Shown: positions 52,302 to 60,315 of the stretch, one piece after another
Layout of the letters: each line of letters begins with the position of its first letter
Numbering within the stretch: the stretch's first letter is position 1
Source of the DNA: Mycobacterium noviomagense
Lineage (GTDB): Bacteria > Actinomycetota > Actinomycetes > Mycobacteriales > Mycobacteriaceae
Direction of reading: 5' to 3'
NCBI RefSeq assembly: GCF_010731635.1
Contig: NZ_AP022583.1
Span: 1,922,001-1,986,000 of the forward strand
DNA: 64,000 bases
The notes under the pieces: generated by a model
What the model was told of the DNA's origin: nothing
Seen by the model: only the letters and a program-made list of their open reading frames with translations
Databases searched by the model: none
Program-made: the position numbers and the translations under genes

Positions 52302-53390
52302 ATGTCGCCGCACGGTGTACACATGTTCACTGAAATGCTTACCCGGACGGTGCAGCGGCGGTTGGCCGGATCCGGCCTGGTTGACCTGCTGACCGGTCCG
52401 CACGGCATCGACCGCTACACCGAGCTGGTCGCGCCGACCTGGACGCTGGACGAGGCGCGGGCCAAGGTCGTCGATGTGCGGCGGACCACCCCGCGCAGCG
52501 TCACTCTGACGCTCGCACCCAACGCCGCTTTCACCGCCGACCTCAAGGCCGGCCAGTACGTCACCCTCGCGGTCGAGATCAACGGTCGTCGGCACACGCG
52601 CTGCTACTCGCCGGCTAACGCCGAGGACGCTCGCCGCCTCGAGCTGACCATCGGGCGCCACGACGGCGGACTGGTCTCCAACTACCTGTATGAGCACGCC
52701 CGGACCGGTATGGTGCTCGGGCTCGACGGCGTCGGCGGCGACTTCGTGCTGCCAGCCCCGCGGCCGCGGCGGATTCTGTTTGTCGCCGGCGGCAGCGGCA
52801 TCACCCCGGTGATGGCGATGCTGCGCACGTTGGTAGCCGAGGGCCACGACGGCGAGATCGCGTTCCTCCACTACGCGCGCAACCCGGCCGAGGCGTGCTA
52901 CCGCGACGAGCTCGCCGCGATGCCGGGCGTGCGGGTATTGCACGGCTACACCCGGTCGGGCACCGGCGACGTGGTCGGCCGCTTCGGCTCGCAGCACCTG
53001 GACGCCGCGATGCCGGCACCGGATGCGGTGTACGTCTGTGGGCCTCCGGCCTTGGTGCAGGCGGTGCGCGACCTCTGCCCGAACGCCCGTGCGGAAAGCT
53101 TTGTGGCGCCGACGTTCGAGCCGCCGGCGAAAGCGTCGGGCGGACGAATCACGTTCGCCGACAGCGGTATCGAGACGGTCGACGACGGACGTCCGATACT
53201 CGAGCAGGCCGAAGCTGCCGGGCTGTCGCCGGAAAGCGGCTGCCGGATGGGCATCTGCCACACCTGCACCCGCCGCAAAACCTGCGGCGTCGTGCGCAAC
53301 CTGACCACCGGCGCGGTATCGACAGCGCCCGACGAAGACGTGCAGATCTGCGTGTCCGTACCGGTCGGTGACGTCGAAGTGGTCCTGTAA
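52302..53390 (+). CDS. Ferredoxin-NADP-type oxidoreductase (electron donor to desaturase, Rv3230c-like)
   Basis: 362 residues from ATG 52302; ATG 52323 (MFTEMLTRT) is an alternative. The chain starts with a DLLTGPHGIDRYTELVAPTWTL segment. It then has the FAD-binding HTRCYSPANAED (about residues 98-109), the NAD(P) loop VAGGSGITPVMAMLR (about 162), VYVCGPPALVQAVRDL, and a C-terminal plant-type [2Fe-2S] ferredoxin domain with CRMGICHTCTRRKTC and a last Cys in VQICVSVPVG (about 313-350). It passes electrons from NADPH to the membrane desaturase encoded 16 bases downstream. Together they resemble M. tuberculosis Rv3230c-DesA3. Confidence 0.9.
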   Translation: MSPHGVHMFTEMLTRTVQRRLAGSGLVDLLTGPHGIDRYTELVAPTWTLDEARAKVVDVRRTTPRSVTLTLAPNAAFTADLKAGQYVTLAVEINGRRHTRCYSPANAEDARRLELTIGRHDGGLVSNYLYEHARTGMVLGLDGVGGDFVLPAPRPRRILFVAGGSGITPVMAMLRTLVAEGHDGEIAFLHYARNPAEACYRDELAAMPGVRVLHGYTRSGTGDVVGRFGSQHLDAAMPAPDAVYVCGPPALVQAVRDLCPNARAESFVAPTFEPPAKASGGRITFADSGIETVDDGRPILEQAEAAGLSPESGCRMGICHTCTRRKTCGVVRNLTTGAVSTAPDEDVQICVSVPVGDVEVVL

Positions 53391-53406
53391 GCCCCAAGGA
53401 GAAGTC

Positions 53407-54513
53407 ATGTCACAGCCCACGATCACCCTTAGCCCTGAACAAGCCGAGGTGTTCGGTCGCGAACTCGACGCGATCAAGGAACGCGTCATGGCCGACCTCG
53501 GCGAACGCGATGCCGAGTACATCCGCGCCGTGATCAAAGCGCAGCGGGCACTCGAAATAGGCGGGCGCGCAATGTTGTTCGGCGGGATCATTCCGCCGTT
53601 CTGGCTGGCCGGCACCGCGATGCTCGCCCTGTCGAAAATCCTCGACAACATGGAGATCGGGCACAACGTCATGCACGGCCAGTACGACTGGATGCGTGAC
53701 CCGTCGATCTCTGGGCGCCGCTTCGAATGGGACACCGCGTGCCCGGCCGATCAATGGCGGCACTCACACAACTACATGCACCACACCCACACCAACATCG
53801 TGGGGATGGACCGCGACATCGGCTACGGCATCCTGCGGATGAGCGAAGACCAGCGCTGGCATCCCTACTACCTGGGCAACCCCGTCTACGCGTTCCTGCT
53901 GATGGTGTTGTTCCAGTACGGCGTCGCGCTGCACGAACTGGAAACCGAACGCATCCGCGCCGGTGAGATCTCGCTGGCCGACAAGCGCGAGACGCTGAAC
54001 GGGATCTGGCGCAAGACCCGTCGGCAGTTGCTGAAGGACTACGTCGCCTTCCCGCTGTTGGCCGGGCCATTTGCGCCGTTCGTCTTCACCGGAAACCTCT
54101 CGGCCAATCTGGTCCGCAATGTCTGGTCGTACATGATCATCTTCTGCGGACACTTCCCCGACGGAACGCAGGAATTCTCGATCGAAGAAACCCAGAACGA
54201 GTCCCGCGGCAGGTGGTACTTCCGCCAGATTCTCGGTTCGGCAAATCTTACCGGCGGCAAGCTCTTTCACCTGCTGTCCGGCAATCTGTCGCACCAGATC
54301 GAGCACCACCTCTTCCCGGACATGCCGGCGCGCCGCTACGCAGAGATTGCACCCGAAGTCCGGGCGATCTGCGAACGCTACGGCATCCCGTACAACAGCG
54401 GGCCGCTGCTACGCCAGTTCGGCACCGTGGTGCGCAAGATCGTCAAGCTGACGTTCCCGCCGAAGAGCTCCCCGCAGCGGGAGGTTCACGAAGAGGAGCG
54501 GGCCGCCGCCTAG
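53407..54513 (+). CDS. Membrane acyl-CoA desaturase (DesA3-like)
   Basis: 368 residues from ATG 53407, with CCAAGGAGAAG upstream. Three His boxes are intact: EIGHNVMHGQYDW (HxxxH, about residues 84-90), HSHNYMHHTHTN (HxxHH, about 119-127) and HQIEHHLFPD (HxxHH, about 296-301). Hydrophobic segments surround them (MLFGGIIPPFWLAGTAMLAL, YAFLLMVLFQYGVAL, VRNVWSYMIIFCGHFP). It should insert a delta-9-type double bond in a fatty acyl-CoA at the cytoplasmic membrane, using the reductase encoded just before it. Regulation by the divergent TetR is likely. Its stop overlaps the stop of the convergent second TetR gene. Confidence 0.92.
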   Translation: MSQPTITLSPEQAEVFGRELDAIKERVMADLGERDAEYIRAVIKAQRALEIGGRAMLFGGIIPPFWLAGTAMLALSKILDNMEIGHNVMHGQYDWMRDPSISGRRFEWDTACPADQWRHSHNYMHHTHTNIVGMDRDIGYGILRMSEDQRWHPYYLGNPVYAFLLMVLFQYGVALHELETERIRAGEISLADKRETLNGIWRKTRRQLLKDYVAFPLLAGPFAPFVFTGNLSANLVRNVWSYMIIFCGHFPDGTQEFSIEETQNESRGRWYFRQILGSANLTGGKLFHLLSGNLSHQIEHHLFPDMPARRYAEIAPEVRAICERYGIPYNSGPLLRQFGTVVRKIVKLTFPPKSSPQREVHEEERAAA

Positions 54514-55109
54514 GCGTCGCCTGTCGCGTCCGGTCGCCACGGCGAATACGCCAGTGCAGTAAGGGCTTCGGCGGTTCGGTCGCAGAACGCGTCGGCGTCG
54601 CGCAGCCCGACGGTCAGCGCCCGGATCGCCGTTGACGCTACGAGGAAGTCGAACACCGCATCGGCGTGGGCCTGCAGTCCGTCGGCGGCCAGCAGCTCGA
54701 CCAGTTGCGCGCGGACATCCTCTTCGCTGCGCGACACCAGGCGCTCGTAGAGCGTGTCGTCGCGGTGATAGGCCACCAGCAAGCCGGGAATCGCCGCCCG
54801 GGTGACCGGGTCGGCCAACTGCACGAGGAACGCCTCCACCCACGCCCGCAGATCCGCGTGCAGATCGCCGGTCGGCGCGGGCAGCGGTGCGGGCTGTGCG
54901 TGAGCGAACGCGGCGTCCTCGATCAACGCTTCCCGGCGCGGCCAACGACGGTAGATGGTCGGCGCGCCGACCCCAGCCCGCCGGGCGACCGCGGCGATCG
55001 TGGTCTGCTGATAGCCGACTTCGACCAGCAACTGCCGGGTGGCGGCCAGCACGTCGCGATCCTTCTGCGGGTCACGCGGGCGGCCGGGAGCTGCACCATC
55101 GGGTTCCAC
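54510..55109 (-). CDS. TetR-family transcriptional regulator
   Basis: 199 residues from ATG 55109 (MEPDGAAPGRPRDPQKDRDVLAA). The helix-turn-helix DNA-binding domain spans about residues 15-63: ATRQLLVEVGYQQTTIAAVARRAGVGAPTIYRRWPRREALIED. The ligand domain is a helical TetR_C-type, LVSRSEEDVRAQLVELLAADG and HADAVFDFLVASTAIRALTVGLRD. It is divergent from the lipocalin-like gene, with palindromic ACGT sequences between them. It therefore probably controls the lipocalin-like/APH-like operon, and possibly itself. Its last four bases overlap the desaturase stop through the shared CTAG. Confidence 0.87.
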   Translation of the reverse strand: MEPDGAAPGRPRDPQKDRDVLAATRQLLVEVGYQQTTIAAVARRAGVGAPTIYRRWPRREALIEDAAFAHAQPAPLPAPTGDLHADLRAWVEAFLVQLADPVTRAAIPGLLVAYHRDDTLYERLVSRSEEDVRAQLVELLAADGLQAHADAVFDFLVASTAIRALTVGLRDADAFCDRTAEALTALAYSPWRPDATGDA

Positions 55110-55132
55110 AGCGCAAACCTACCCTAGTTTTA

Positions 55133-55155
55133 TTACGTGACGTCATATAACGTAA
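55133..55155. promoter_or_regulatory. Candidate TetR operator in the 54.5/55.2-kb divergent region
   Basis: TTACGT (55133-55138) and ACGTAA (55150-55155) are inverted repeats 11 bases apart, and a perfect TGACGTCA (55138-55145) lies inside. The site falls in the 52-base space between two divergent starts, where a TetR dimer could block both. The link to the adjacent TetR is inferred. Confidence 0.6.
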
Positions 55156-55161
55156 CCCTCC

Positions 55162-56277
55162 ATGTTAACGTCACACGACGAGCTGTTGTGCCACCAGCTG
55201 TCGACCACGTTCGATCACGTCTCGCAGAGCGACCTGCGGTGGACCGAGCGCATTGTGATGTACGGGTTCGACAAATCCGGCGACATCAACGTGATGACGG
55301 GCCTGGCCCGCTACCCCAACCGCAACGTCACCGATGCGTACGCAATGGTGACCCGGCGCGGTGGCCAGACCAGCCTCGTGCGGATCTCGACCGAACTGCG
55401 GCCCGACACTGGGGAATTGGGCGCCTACACCGTGGGACCGTTCACCTACTCGATCGAAGAGCCGCTGAAGTGCGTGCGAGCCACGCTCGGGCCCAACGAC
55501 TATGGGCTGAGCGTGGATCTGCGATTGCGCGGCCAATTCCCGGTGTATGAACAGACCCCGGCGTTCCATCGCAGCCGGGGCCGGGTGCGCGAAGACGCGC
55601 GGCGCTTCTACCAAAACGGTGAACTGGACGGCTGGATCCAGGTCGGGGAAGAGCGCATCGAGATCGACCCGCGGCGCTGGTGGTTCGGCCGCGATCATTC
55701 CTGGGGCGTGCGCCACGGACCCGGTGGCGGCAGCCTGCCGGAAGGCGCCGAGTTGCAGCCCGAAGAGATCCCCGACGGTGTGCTGTATTACATGGGCATC
55801 TTCCAGTTCGACGACGAGCTGGTGCATTTCGCGCAGCGGGAGACCAGCACCGGCGAGCGGTGGCAGTTCGAGGGCGAGCTGCTGTATCCGCTCGACAGCG
55901 GGCGGGAGCCGGGCAAGATCATCGACGTCGAACACGACCTGAAGTTCCGCGACGAGCTGCGCGTGATCCGCTCCGGCACGTTCACCGTGCACCGCGGCGA
56001 CCGCAGCACCAGCACCATCGACGTCACTCCGCTGTGCGACTTCTGGCCCGGCCTGGCCGGCTACATGGAGGTCAACGGCTACGCCTCGGGCTATTGGCGG
56101 GGAACCGATTTCATCGACGGCTTCAGCGTCGACACCGGCGATCTGGATGTGATCCGGCCGGTGAGCATGCTCAGCGAAACACTGTGCGAAGTCCGCATGG
56201 ACGGCAAGGTCGGCCACGGCCTGGTCGAAATGGTGTTCATGGGCGCCTACCCGCGCTACGGATACACAGGCTGGTAA
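55162..56277 (+). CDS. AttH/CrtC-like (DUF7064/7065-type) beta-rich protein
   Basis: 371 residues from ATG 55162 (MLTSHDELLCHQLSTTFDHVSQS). The sequence is dominated by strands typical of a double lipocalin-like barrel: WTERIVMYGFDKSGDINVMTGLARYPNRNVTDAYAMV, GLSVDLRLRGQFPVYEQTPAFHRSRGRV, WWFGRDHSWGVRHGPGG and YMEVNGYASGYWRGTDFI. Those pieces recall the AttH/CrtC hydratase and DUF7064/7065 proteins often found beside APH-fold proteins in mycobacteria. It may bind or hydrate a hydrophobic molecule; no catalytic residue is assigned. The next gene starts two bases after the stop, so they form an operon. Confidence 0.75.
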   Translation: MLTSHDELLCHQLSTTFDHVSQSDLRWTERIVMYGFDKSGDINVMTGLARYPNRNVTDAYAMVTRRGGQTSLVRISTELRPDTGELGAYTVGPFTYSIEEPLKCVRATLGPNDYGLSVDLRLRGQFPVYEQTPAFHRSRGRVREDARRFYQNGELDGWIQVGEERIEIDPRRWWFGRDHSWGVRHGPGGGSLPEGAELQPEEIPDGVLYYMGIFQFDDELVHFAQRETSTGERWQFEGELLYPLDSGREPGKIIDVEHDLKFRDELRVIRSGTFTVHRGDRSTSTIDVTPLCDFWPGLAGYMEVNGYASGYWRGTDFIDGFSVDTGDLDVIRPVSMLSETLCEVRMDGKVGHGLVEMVFMGAYPRYGYTGW

Positions 56278-56279
56278 CC

Positions 56280-57314
56280 GTGGCGCGGCCGGCCGCAGAA
56301 GAGTTACCGCTGGCCCTGGAACCCATTGTGCGCAAAAGGGTTCCAGGCGCTGACTCAGCGAGGATCGCCAACTGGAGACGAGCCGAGGGCGGCTTTTCGA
56401 CCGAAACGTTTCTGTTCGACCTCGTCGGAGTGAGCGGATCGTCAAACCTCGGACTGGTGTTTCGCCGCCCGCCCGAATACGCGGTGCTGCCCGACTATGA
56501 CCTGCGCCGGCAGTTTCTGACCATTCAGCGACTGGCCGACTCGCCGGTCCCGGTGCCGAGCGTGCGCTGGATCGACGCCGATGGGCACGAACTCGGCACC
56601 CCGTACTTCGTGATGGATCGCATCGACGACGTCGTCACCGTCAGCGACGTCCCGCCCTACCATCAGTCCGGCATCTTCGCCGACGCGGACGACGAGGGCC
56701 GCGCCGCGCTGTGGAACGGCTGCCTGGACCTCATCGCCAAGGTGCACGCCGTCGACCCGGACCGTCATCGGCTGGGGTTCCTGGCGTTGTCGCAGTTCGG
56801 CAGCACGCCGCCGCAGCGGCTCGCCAATTTCCTGCGCTACGCGCTGAGTTGGGCCAGCGGCGACGCGCCGTTGCAGCCGGTGTTCACGCGGGCGCTCGAT
56901 TGGCTCGACGCGCATCTGTACATCCCGGACCGGGTCACGTTGTGCTGGGGCGACAGCCGAATGTCCAACGTGCTCTACCGAAGTGACTACACGCCGGTTG
57001 CCGCGCTCGACTGGGAGATCGCTTATCTGGGTGATCCGGCCGGCGACGTGGCGTGGATGTTGATGACCGATTGGATCTCCAGCCCGTTCGAGGGACATGC
57101 TCCAGCACCCGGCACGCCGGGCCGCGAAGAAACCATCGAGCGCTACCAGCAGCTGACCGGTCATCGGCTGACCAATATGCGGTTCAGCGATGTGACGTCG
57201 GTGCTGCTGCTCGCAGTCGCGCTGATCCGGTTGAACACCAAGCTCGCGTTGGAGGGCGTTGACTTGGCTGAGATTTGTGCCCAGCGTGTCGAGTTCGTGC
57301 TCGGCGGGGACTGA
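56280..57314 (+). CDS. APH-fold phosphotransferase-like protein
   Basis: 344 residues from GTG 56280 (VARPAAEELPLALEPIVRKRVPG). The kinase-like fold is recognised from GGFSTETFLFDL (nucleotide loop, about residues 38-49), LGLVFRRPP, PYFVMDRIDDVV, the catalytic loop CWGDSRMSNVLY (about 221-232) and the metal site ALDWEIAYLGDPAGDVAWML (about 240-259). The His of the usual HGD catalytic triplet is replaced by Trp (WGDS), as in a mycobacterial subgroup. It may phosphorylate a hydroxylated substrate or be an ACAD10/11-type accessory kinase. It lies in an operon with the lipocalin-like gene and upstream of ephF. Confidence 0.82.
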   Translation: MARPAAEELPLALEPIVRKRVPGADSARIANWRRAEGGFSTETFLFDLVGVSGSSNLGLVFRRPPEYAVLPDYDLRRQFLTIQRLADSPVPVPSVRWIDADGHELGTPYFVMDRIDDVVTVSDVPPYHQSGIFADADDEGRAALWNGCLDLIAKVHAVDPDRHRLGFLALSQFGSTPPQRLANFLRYALSWASGDAPLQPVFTRALDWLDAHLYIPDRVTLCWGDSRMSNVLYRSDYTPVAALDWEIAYLGDPAGDVAWMLMTDWISSPFEGHAPAPGTPGREETIERYQQLTGHRLTNMRFSDVTSVLLLAVALIRLNTKLALEGVDLAEICAQRVEFVLGGD

Positions 57315-57335
57315 ATTCGGTTACCTTGTCACGTC

Positions 57336-58220
57336 ATGGTCAGCTTGCCCGCTCTCGACGGCGTCGAGCACAGGTTTATCGACCTATCTGATGGTGTGAC
57401 GATCCATGTCGCCGATGCCGGCCCCGCTGACGGCAGGGCGGTCATGCTGGTCCACGGCTTTCCGCAGAACTGGTGGCAGTGGCATGAGCTGATCGGCCCG
57501 TTGGCCGCCGACGGCTACCGGGTGCTGTGCCCCGACCTGCGTGGCGCGGGATGGAGTTCGGCGCCGCGTTCGCGCTATCTCAAGAACGACATGGCCGAGG
57601 GCCTCGCAGGCGTTGTCGATCGGCTCGGCGTTGGGCCGGTGAAGCTGGTCGCCCACGACTGGGGCGGCCCCGTCGCGTTCATCATGATGCTGCGCCATCC
57701 GGCGAAGGTGAGCGGGTTCTTCGGGCTGAACACCGTGGGCCCGTGGGCAACTCGCGACCTGACGATGATTCGGCACTTGTGGCGGTTCTGGTACCAGATT
57801 CCGATGTCACTTCCGGTCATCGGTCCACGTGTGATCTCACATCAGAAGTCGGGTTATTCCCGCATGCTGGTCTCGTGGGTGGGCGCCGGATTTACCCTCC
57901 CCGACGATGACCTCGAGATGTATGGGGAGTGCATGCGTGAGCCTGGGCACGCGGTGGCCGGGTCGCGCTGGTATCGCAGCTTCCAGACCACCGAGGTGTC
58001 GCGCTGGCTACGTGGCGAATACGCCGATGCTCGAGTCGATGTGCCGGTTCGCTGGCTGCATGGCACCGGCGACCCGGTGATCACCCCGGATCTTCTGCGC
58101 GGATACGCCGAGCGGATCAGTGATTTCGAGCTCGAGCTGGTCGACGGGGTCGGTCACTGGATCGTCGAACAACGCCCGGAGTTGGTGCTCGACCGAATTC
58201 GCACGTTCCTCGCGGCGTGA
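57336..58220 (+). CDS. ephF: Epoxide hydrolase EphF
   Basis: 294 residues from ATG 57336. The alpha/beta-hydrolase core contains the oxyanion motif VHGFPQNWWQW (about residues 39-50), the nucleophile Asp in VAHDWGGPVAF (about 108), the cap-domain Tyr region and DGVGHWIVEQRP with the catalytic His (about 275). The acid partner lies in GTGDPVITPD. The HGxP plus Asp nucleophile combination is diagnostic of epoxide hydrolases. Synteny with Rv0134, a TetR (Rv0135c) and cyp138 (Rv0136) supports ephF. It opens epoxides to diols in the cytoplasm. It ends eight bases before the convergent TetR stop. Confidence 0.92.
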   Translation: MVSLPALDGVEHRFIDLSDGVTIHVADAGPADGRAVMLVHGFPQNWWQWHELIGPLAADGYRVLCPDLRGAGWSSAPRSRYLKNDMAEGLAGVVDRLGVGPVKLVAHDWGGPVAFIMMLRHPAKVSGFFGLNTVGPWATRDLTMIRHLWRFWYQIPMSLPVIGPRVISHQKSGYSRMLVSWVGAGFTLPDDDLEMYGECMREPGHAVAGSRWYRSFQTTEVSRWLRGEYADARVDVPVRWLHGTGDPVITPDLLRGYAERISDFELELVDGVGHWIVEQRPELVLDRIRTFLAA

Positions 58221-58228
58221 TCGCCGCG

Positions 58229-58834
58229 TCAATGCCGCGGGCCCAGCAGCGCTACCGAGGCGTCAAAAGCGGGCTTGACGATCCGGCGGATGTCATGGCC
58301 GTCTTCGACCGCGAGCGCGGTGAGTTCTCGCAGGCCACCGATCAAGATCACCGCCAACGGCGGCGTCAGCGCCGGCAGGCCGGCCCGCTGAAAACCCGGG
58401 CTGCCGCTGAGATCGACCAGAAGGTCGGTCAACAGTTCTAGTCCGCGGCGCTGTACGGGCCGCGCGGCGGCGCCCAGCGAAGGAAGCTCGCGAATCCAGC
58501 TCAAGGTGATGGCAGGCCGCGACTCGATGCTGTCGACGTAGGCCTCGACCGCCTGACGAATCTGGTCATGCCAGTCGGCCTCGGGATCGACCGCCGCCCG
58601 GATTTCCTCGCTGAGCCGCTCGGTGTCGGCGCGCAACAGTTCGAGAAAGCACTGCTCCTTGCTGGCGAACTGGTCGTAGAAGGTGCGCTTCGAGGTGCGC
58701 GCATGCCGGACGATGTCGGCCACAGTCGTGGCGCGATATCCGTGCTCGCCGATCGAGGCGGCGAGGCCGTCGAGCAGCCGACGCCGAAACGGATCGATGT
58801 CGGTGGGAGCCGCGTCGTCGGCCACTGCCGTCAC
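58229..58834 (-). CDS. TetR-family regulator (Rv0135c-like)
   Basis: 201 residues from GTG 58834 (VTAVADDAAPTDIDPFRRRLL); GTG 58825 is an alternative. The length at the first start equals that of Rv0135c as I remember it. The HTH domain is FRRRLLDGLAASIGEHGYRATTVADIVRHARTSKRTFYDQFASKEQCFLELL (about residues 16-67). A helical ligand domain follows, ending VKPAFDASVALLGPRH. It is divergent from cyp138, with two GGTAC-type palindromes in between. It probably represses the P450 gene and itself, and ephF may belong to the same response although it is on the other side. Confidence 0.9.
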   Translation of the reverse strand: MTAVADDAAPTDIDPFRRRLLDGLAASIGEHGYRATTVADIVRHARTSKRTFYDQFASKEQCFLELLRADTERLSEEIRAAVDPEADWHDQIRQAVEAYVDSIESRPAITLSWIRELPSLGAAARPVQRRGLELLTDLLVDLSGSPGFQRAGLPALTPPLAVILIGGLRELTALAVEDGHDIRRIVKPAFDASVALLGPRH

Positions 58835-58875
58835 TGCCGCACCGCTTTCGCCGGATGTAGCCCTTGCCAGGGCTT

Positions 58876-58924
58876 GGTACCACAGAGTACCGTACCCGAT
58901 AACAGCCTGGTACACCGCGGTACC
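58876..58924. promoter_or_regulatory. Tandem GGTAC-type palindromes between TetR and cyp138
   Basis: The half-site GGTAC/GTACC is repeated five times: GGTACC 58876-58881, GTACC 58887-58891 and 58892-58896, GGTAC 58909-58913 and GGTACC 58919-58924. They make two inverted repeats with about 33 bases between their first half-sites. The arrangement fits a TetR operator pair. It lies 26 bases before the cyp138 ATG and about 42 before the TetR start. Confidence 0.65.
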
Positions 58925-58949
58925 ACACAAGCGTTGGGAGCGCACCGCC

Positions 58950-60293
58950 ATGAGCGAAGCAACCGTCGACACCCACGCCGCTGCAGCCCCGCCTGCGGTC
59001 AGGTTGCCGCCGGCGGTACGCATCCCGAAACCAGTTCTGGGAACAGCGTTTTCGCTGTCGCGGCGATGGACGGTGCAACAGCTCGGGTCCCGGTACGGCA
59101 ACGTGTTCACGATCAGGCTCCCGATCTGGGGGCGCACCGTGCTTGTCGCCGATCCTCAGCTGGCCAAGCGGATTTTCACGACGAGCCCGGAAGAACTCGG
59201 CAACATCCAGCCGAACCTCAGTCGGCTGCTCGGGTCGGGGTCGGTGTTCGCGCTCGACGGTGACGATCACCGGCGCCGGCGGCGGCTGCTGGCGCCGCCG
59301 TTCCATGGCAAGAGCGTCACGAACTTCGAGCACATCATCGAAGAGGAAACGCTGCGCGAAACAGCAAGCTGGCCTCAAGGCAAGGAATTCCCAACACTGC
59401 CGTCGACGATGCGGATCACGCTCAACACGATCTTGCGCGCGGTCTTCGGGGCGGGCGGCGCCGAACTCGACAAGCTGCGGCGGATCATTCCGCCCTGGGT
59501 GACGCTGGGCTCACGGTTGGCAGCGCTGCCGAAACCGGGTCGGACCTATGGCCGCTACAGCCCGTGGGGGCGGCTGGCCGAGTGGCGGCGGCAGTACGAC
59601 GCCGTCGTCGACAAGCTGATCAACGACGAGCGGTGCGACCCCAACTTCGAGGACCGCACCGACATCCTCGCGCTGATGCTGCGCAGCACCTACGAAGACG
59701 GTTCGCCCATGTCCCGCAAGGACGTCGGTGACGAGCTCTTGACCCTCTTGGCGGCCGGCCACGAAACCACCGCGGCGACGCTCGCCTGGGCCTTCGAGCG
59801 GCTGAGCCGGCATCCCGACGTTCTCGCGCAACTCGCCGAAGAAGCCGAGACCCATACCAACGAACTGCGCCAGGCGGCGATCCTCGAGGTGCAGCGCAAC
59901 AGAACCGTCATCGATTTCGCCGGTCGCCACGTCTACGCGCCGGCATACGAGCTCGGCGAGTGGGTCATCCCCCGCGGGTATTCGATCGTGGTCAGCATCG
60001 CGCAGATACACACCGATCCCACGGTGTTCGCCGACCCGGAGCGTTTCGACCCACAGCGTTACATCGGCACCAAGCCACCTACTTTCGCGTGGATCCCATT
60101 CGGCGGCGGCACCCGACGCTGCGTCGGCGCCGCGTTCGCCAACATGGAAATGGATGTTGCGCTGCGAACAGTATTGCGGCACTTCACCATTGACACCACA
60201 ACAGCTCCCGGTGAGAAATGGCACGCGAGAGGCGTCGCGTTCACCCCCAAGCGCGGCGGCCGGATCGTGGTGCATCGGCGTTTGCAGCGCTAG
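58950..60293 (+). CDS. cyp138: Cytochrome P450 CYP138
   Basis: 447 residues from ATG 58950 (MSEATVDTHAAAAPPAVRLPPAV), with GGGAGCGC upstream. P450 motifs are the oxygen-binding I-helix LLAAGHETTAATL (about residues 268-280), the ExxR in LEVQRNRTV (about 312) and the haem ligand Cys in FGGGTRRCVGAAF (about 390). The WxxxR of the C helix is seen as HRRRRRLLAPPFHG. Length and position match M. tuberculosis Rv0136. It is a cytoplasmic monooxygenase with unknown substrate, and works with ferredoxin partners encoded elsewhere. The hotdog gene follows after 22 bases. Confidence 0.92.
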   Translation: MSEATVDTHAAAAPPAVRLPPAVRIPKPVLGTAFSLSRRWTVQQLGSRYGNVFTIRLPIWGRTVLVADPQLAKRIFTTSPEELGNIQPNLSRLLGSGSVFALDGDDHRRRRRLLAPPFHGKSVTNFEHIIEEETLRETASWPQGKEFPTLPSTMRITLNTILRAVFGAGGAELDKLRRIIPPWVTLGSRLAALPKPGRTYGRYSPWGRLAEWRRQYDAVVDKLINDERCDPNFEDRTDILALMLRSTYEDGSPMSRKDVGDELLTLLAAGHETTAATLAWAFERLSRHPDVLAQLAEEAETHTNELRQAAILEVQRNRTVIDFAGRHVYAPAYELGEWVIPRGYSIVVSIAQIHTDPTVFADPERFDPQRYIGTKPPTFAWIPFGGGTRRCVGAAFANMEMDVALRTVLRHFTIDTTTAPGEKWHARGVAFTPKRGGRIVVHRRLQR

Positions 60294-60315
60294 CGGCTGA
60301 CTAGGATGGGCGGCT

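Noticed and set aside
51579..53735. A 718-codon minus-strand frame across the reductase/desaturase genes
   Set aside because: Only the last third (from ATG 52256) is the TetR protein. The rest is antisense to a gene with clear FAD, NAD and FeS motifs.
55171..56445. A 424-codon minus-strand frame opposite the lipocalin-like gene
   Set aside because: It shows low-complexity His/Ala/Asp composition typical of high-GC antisense frames.
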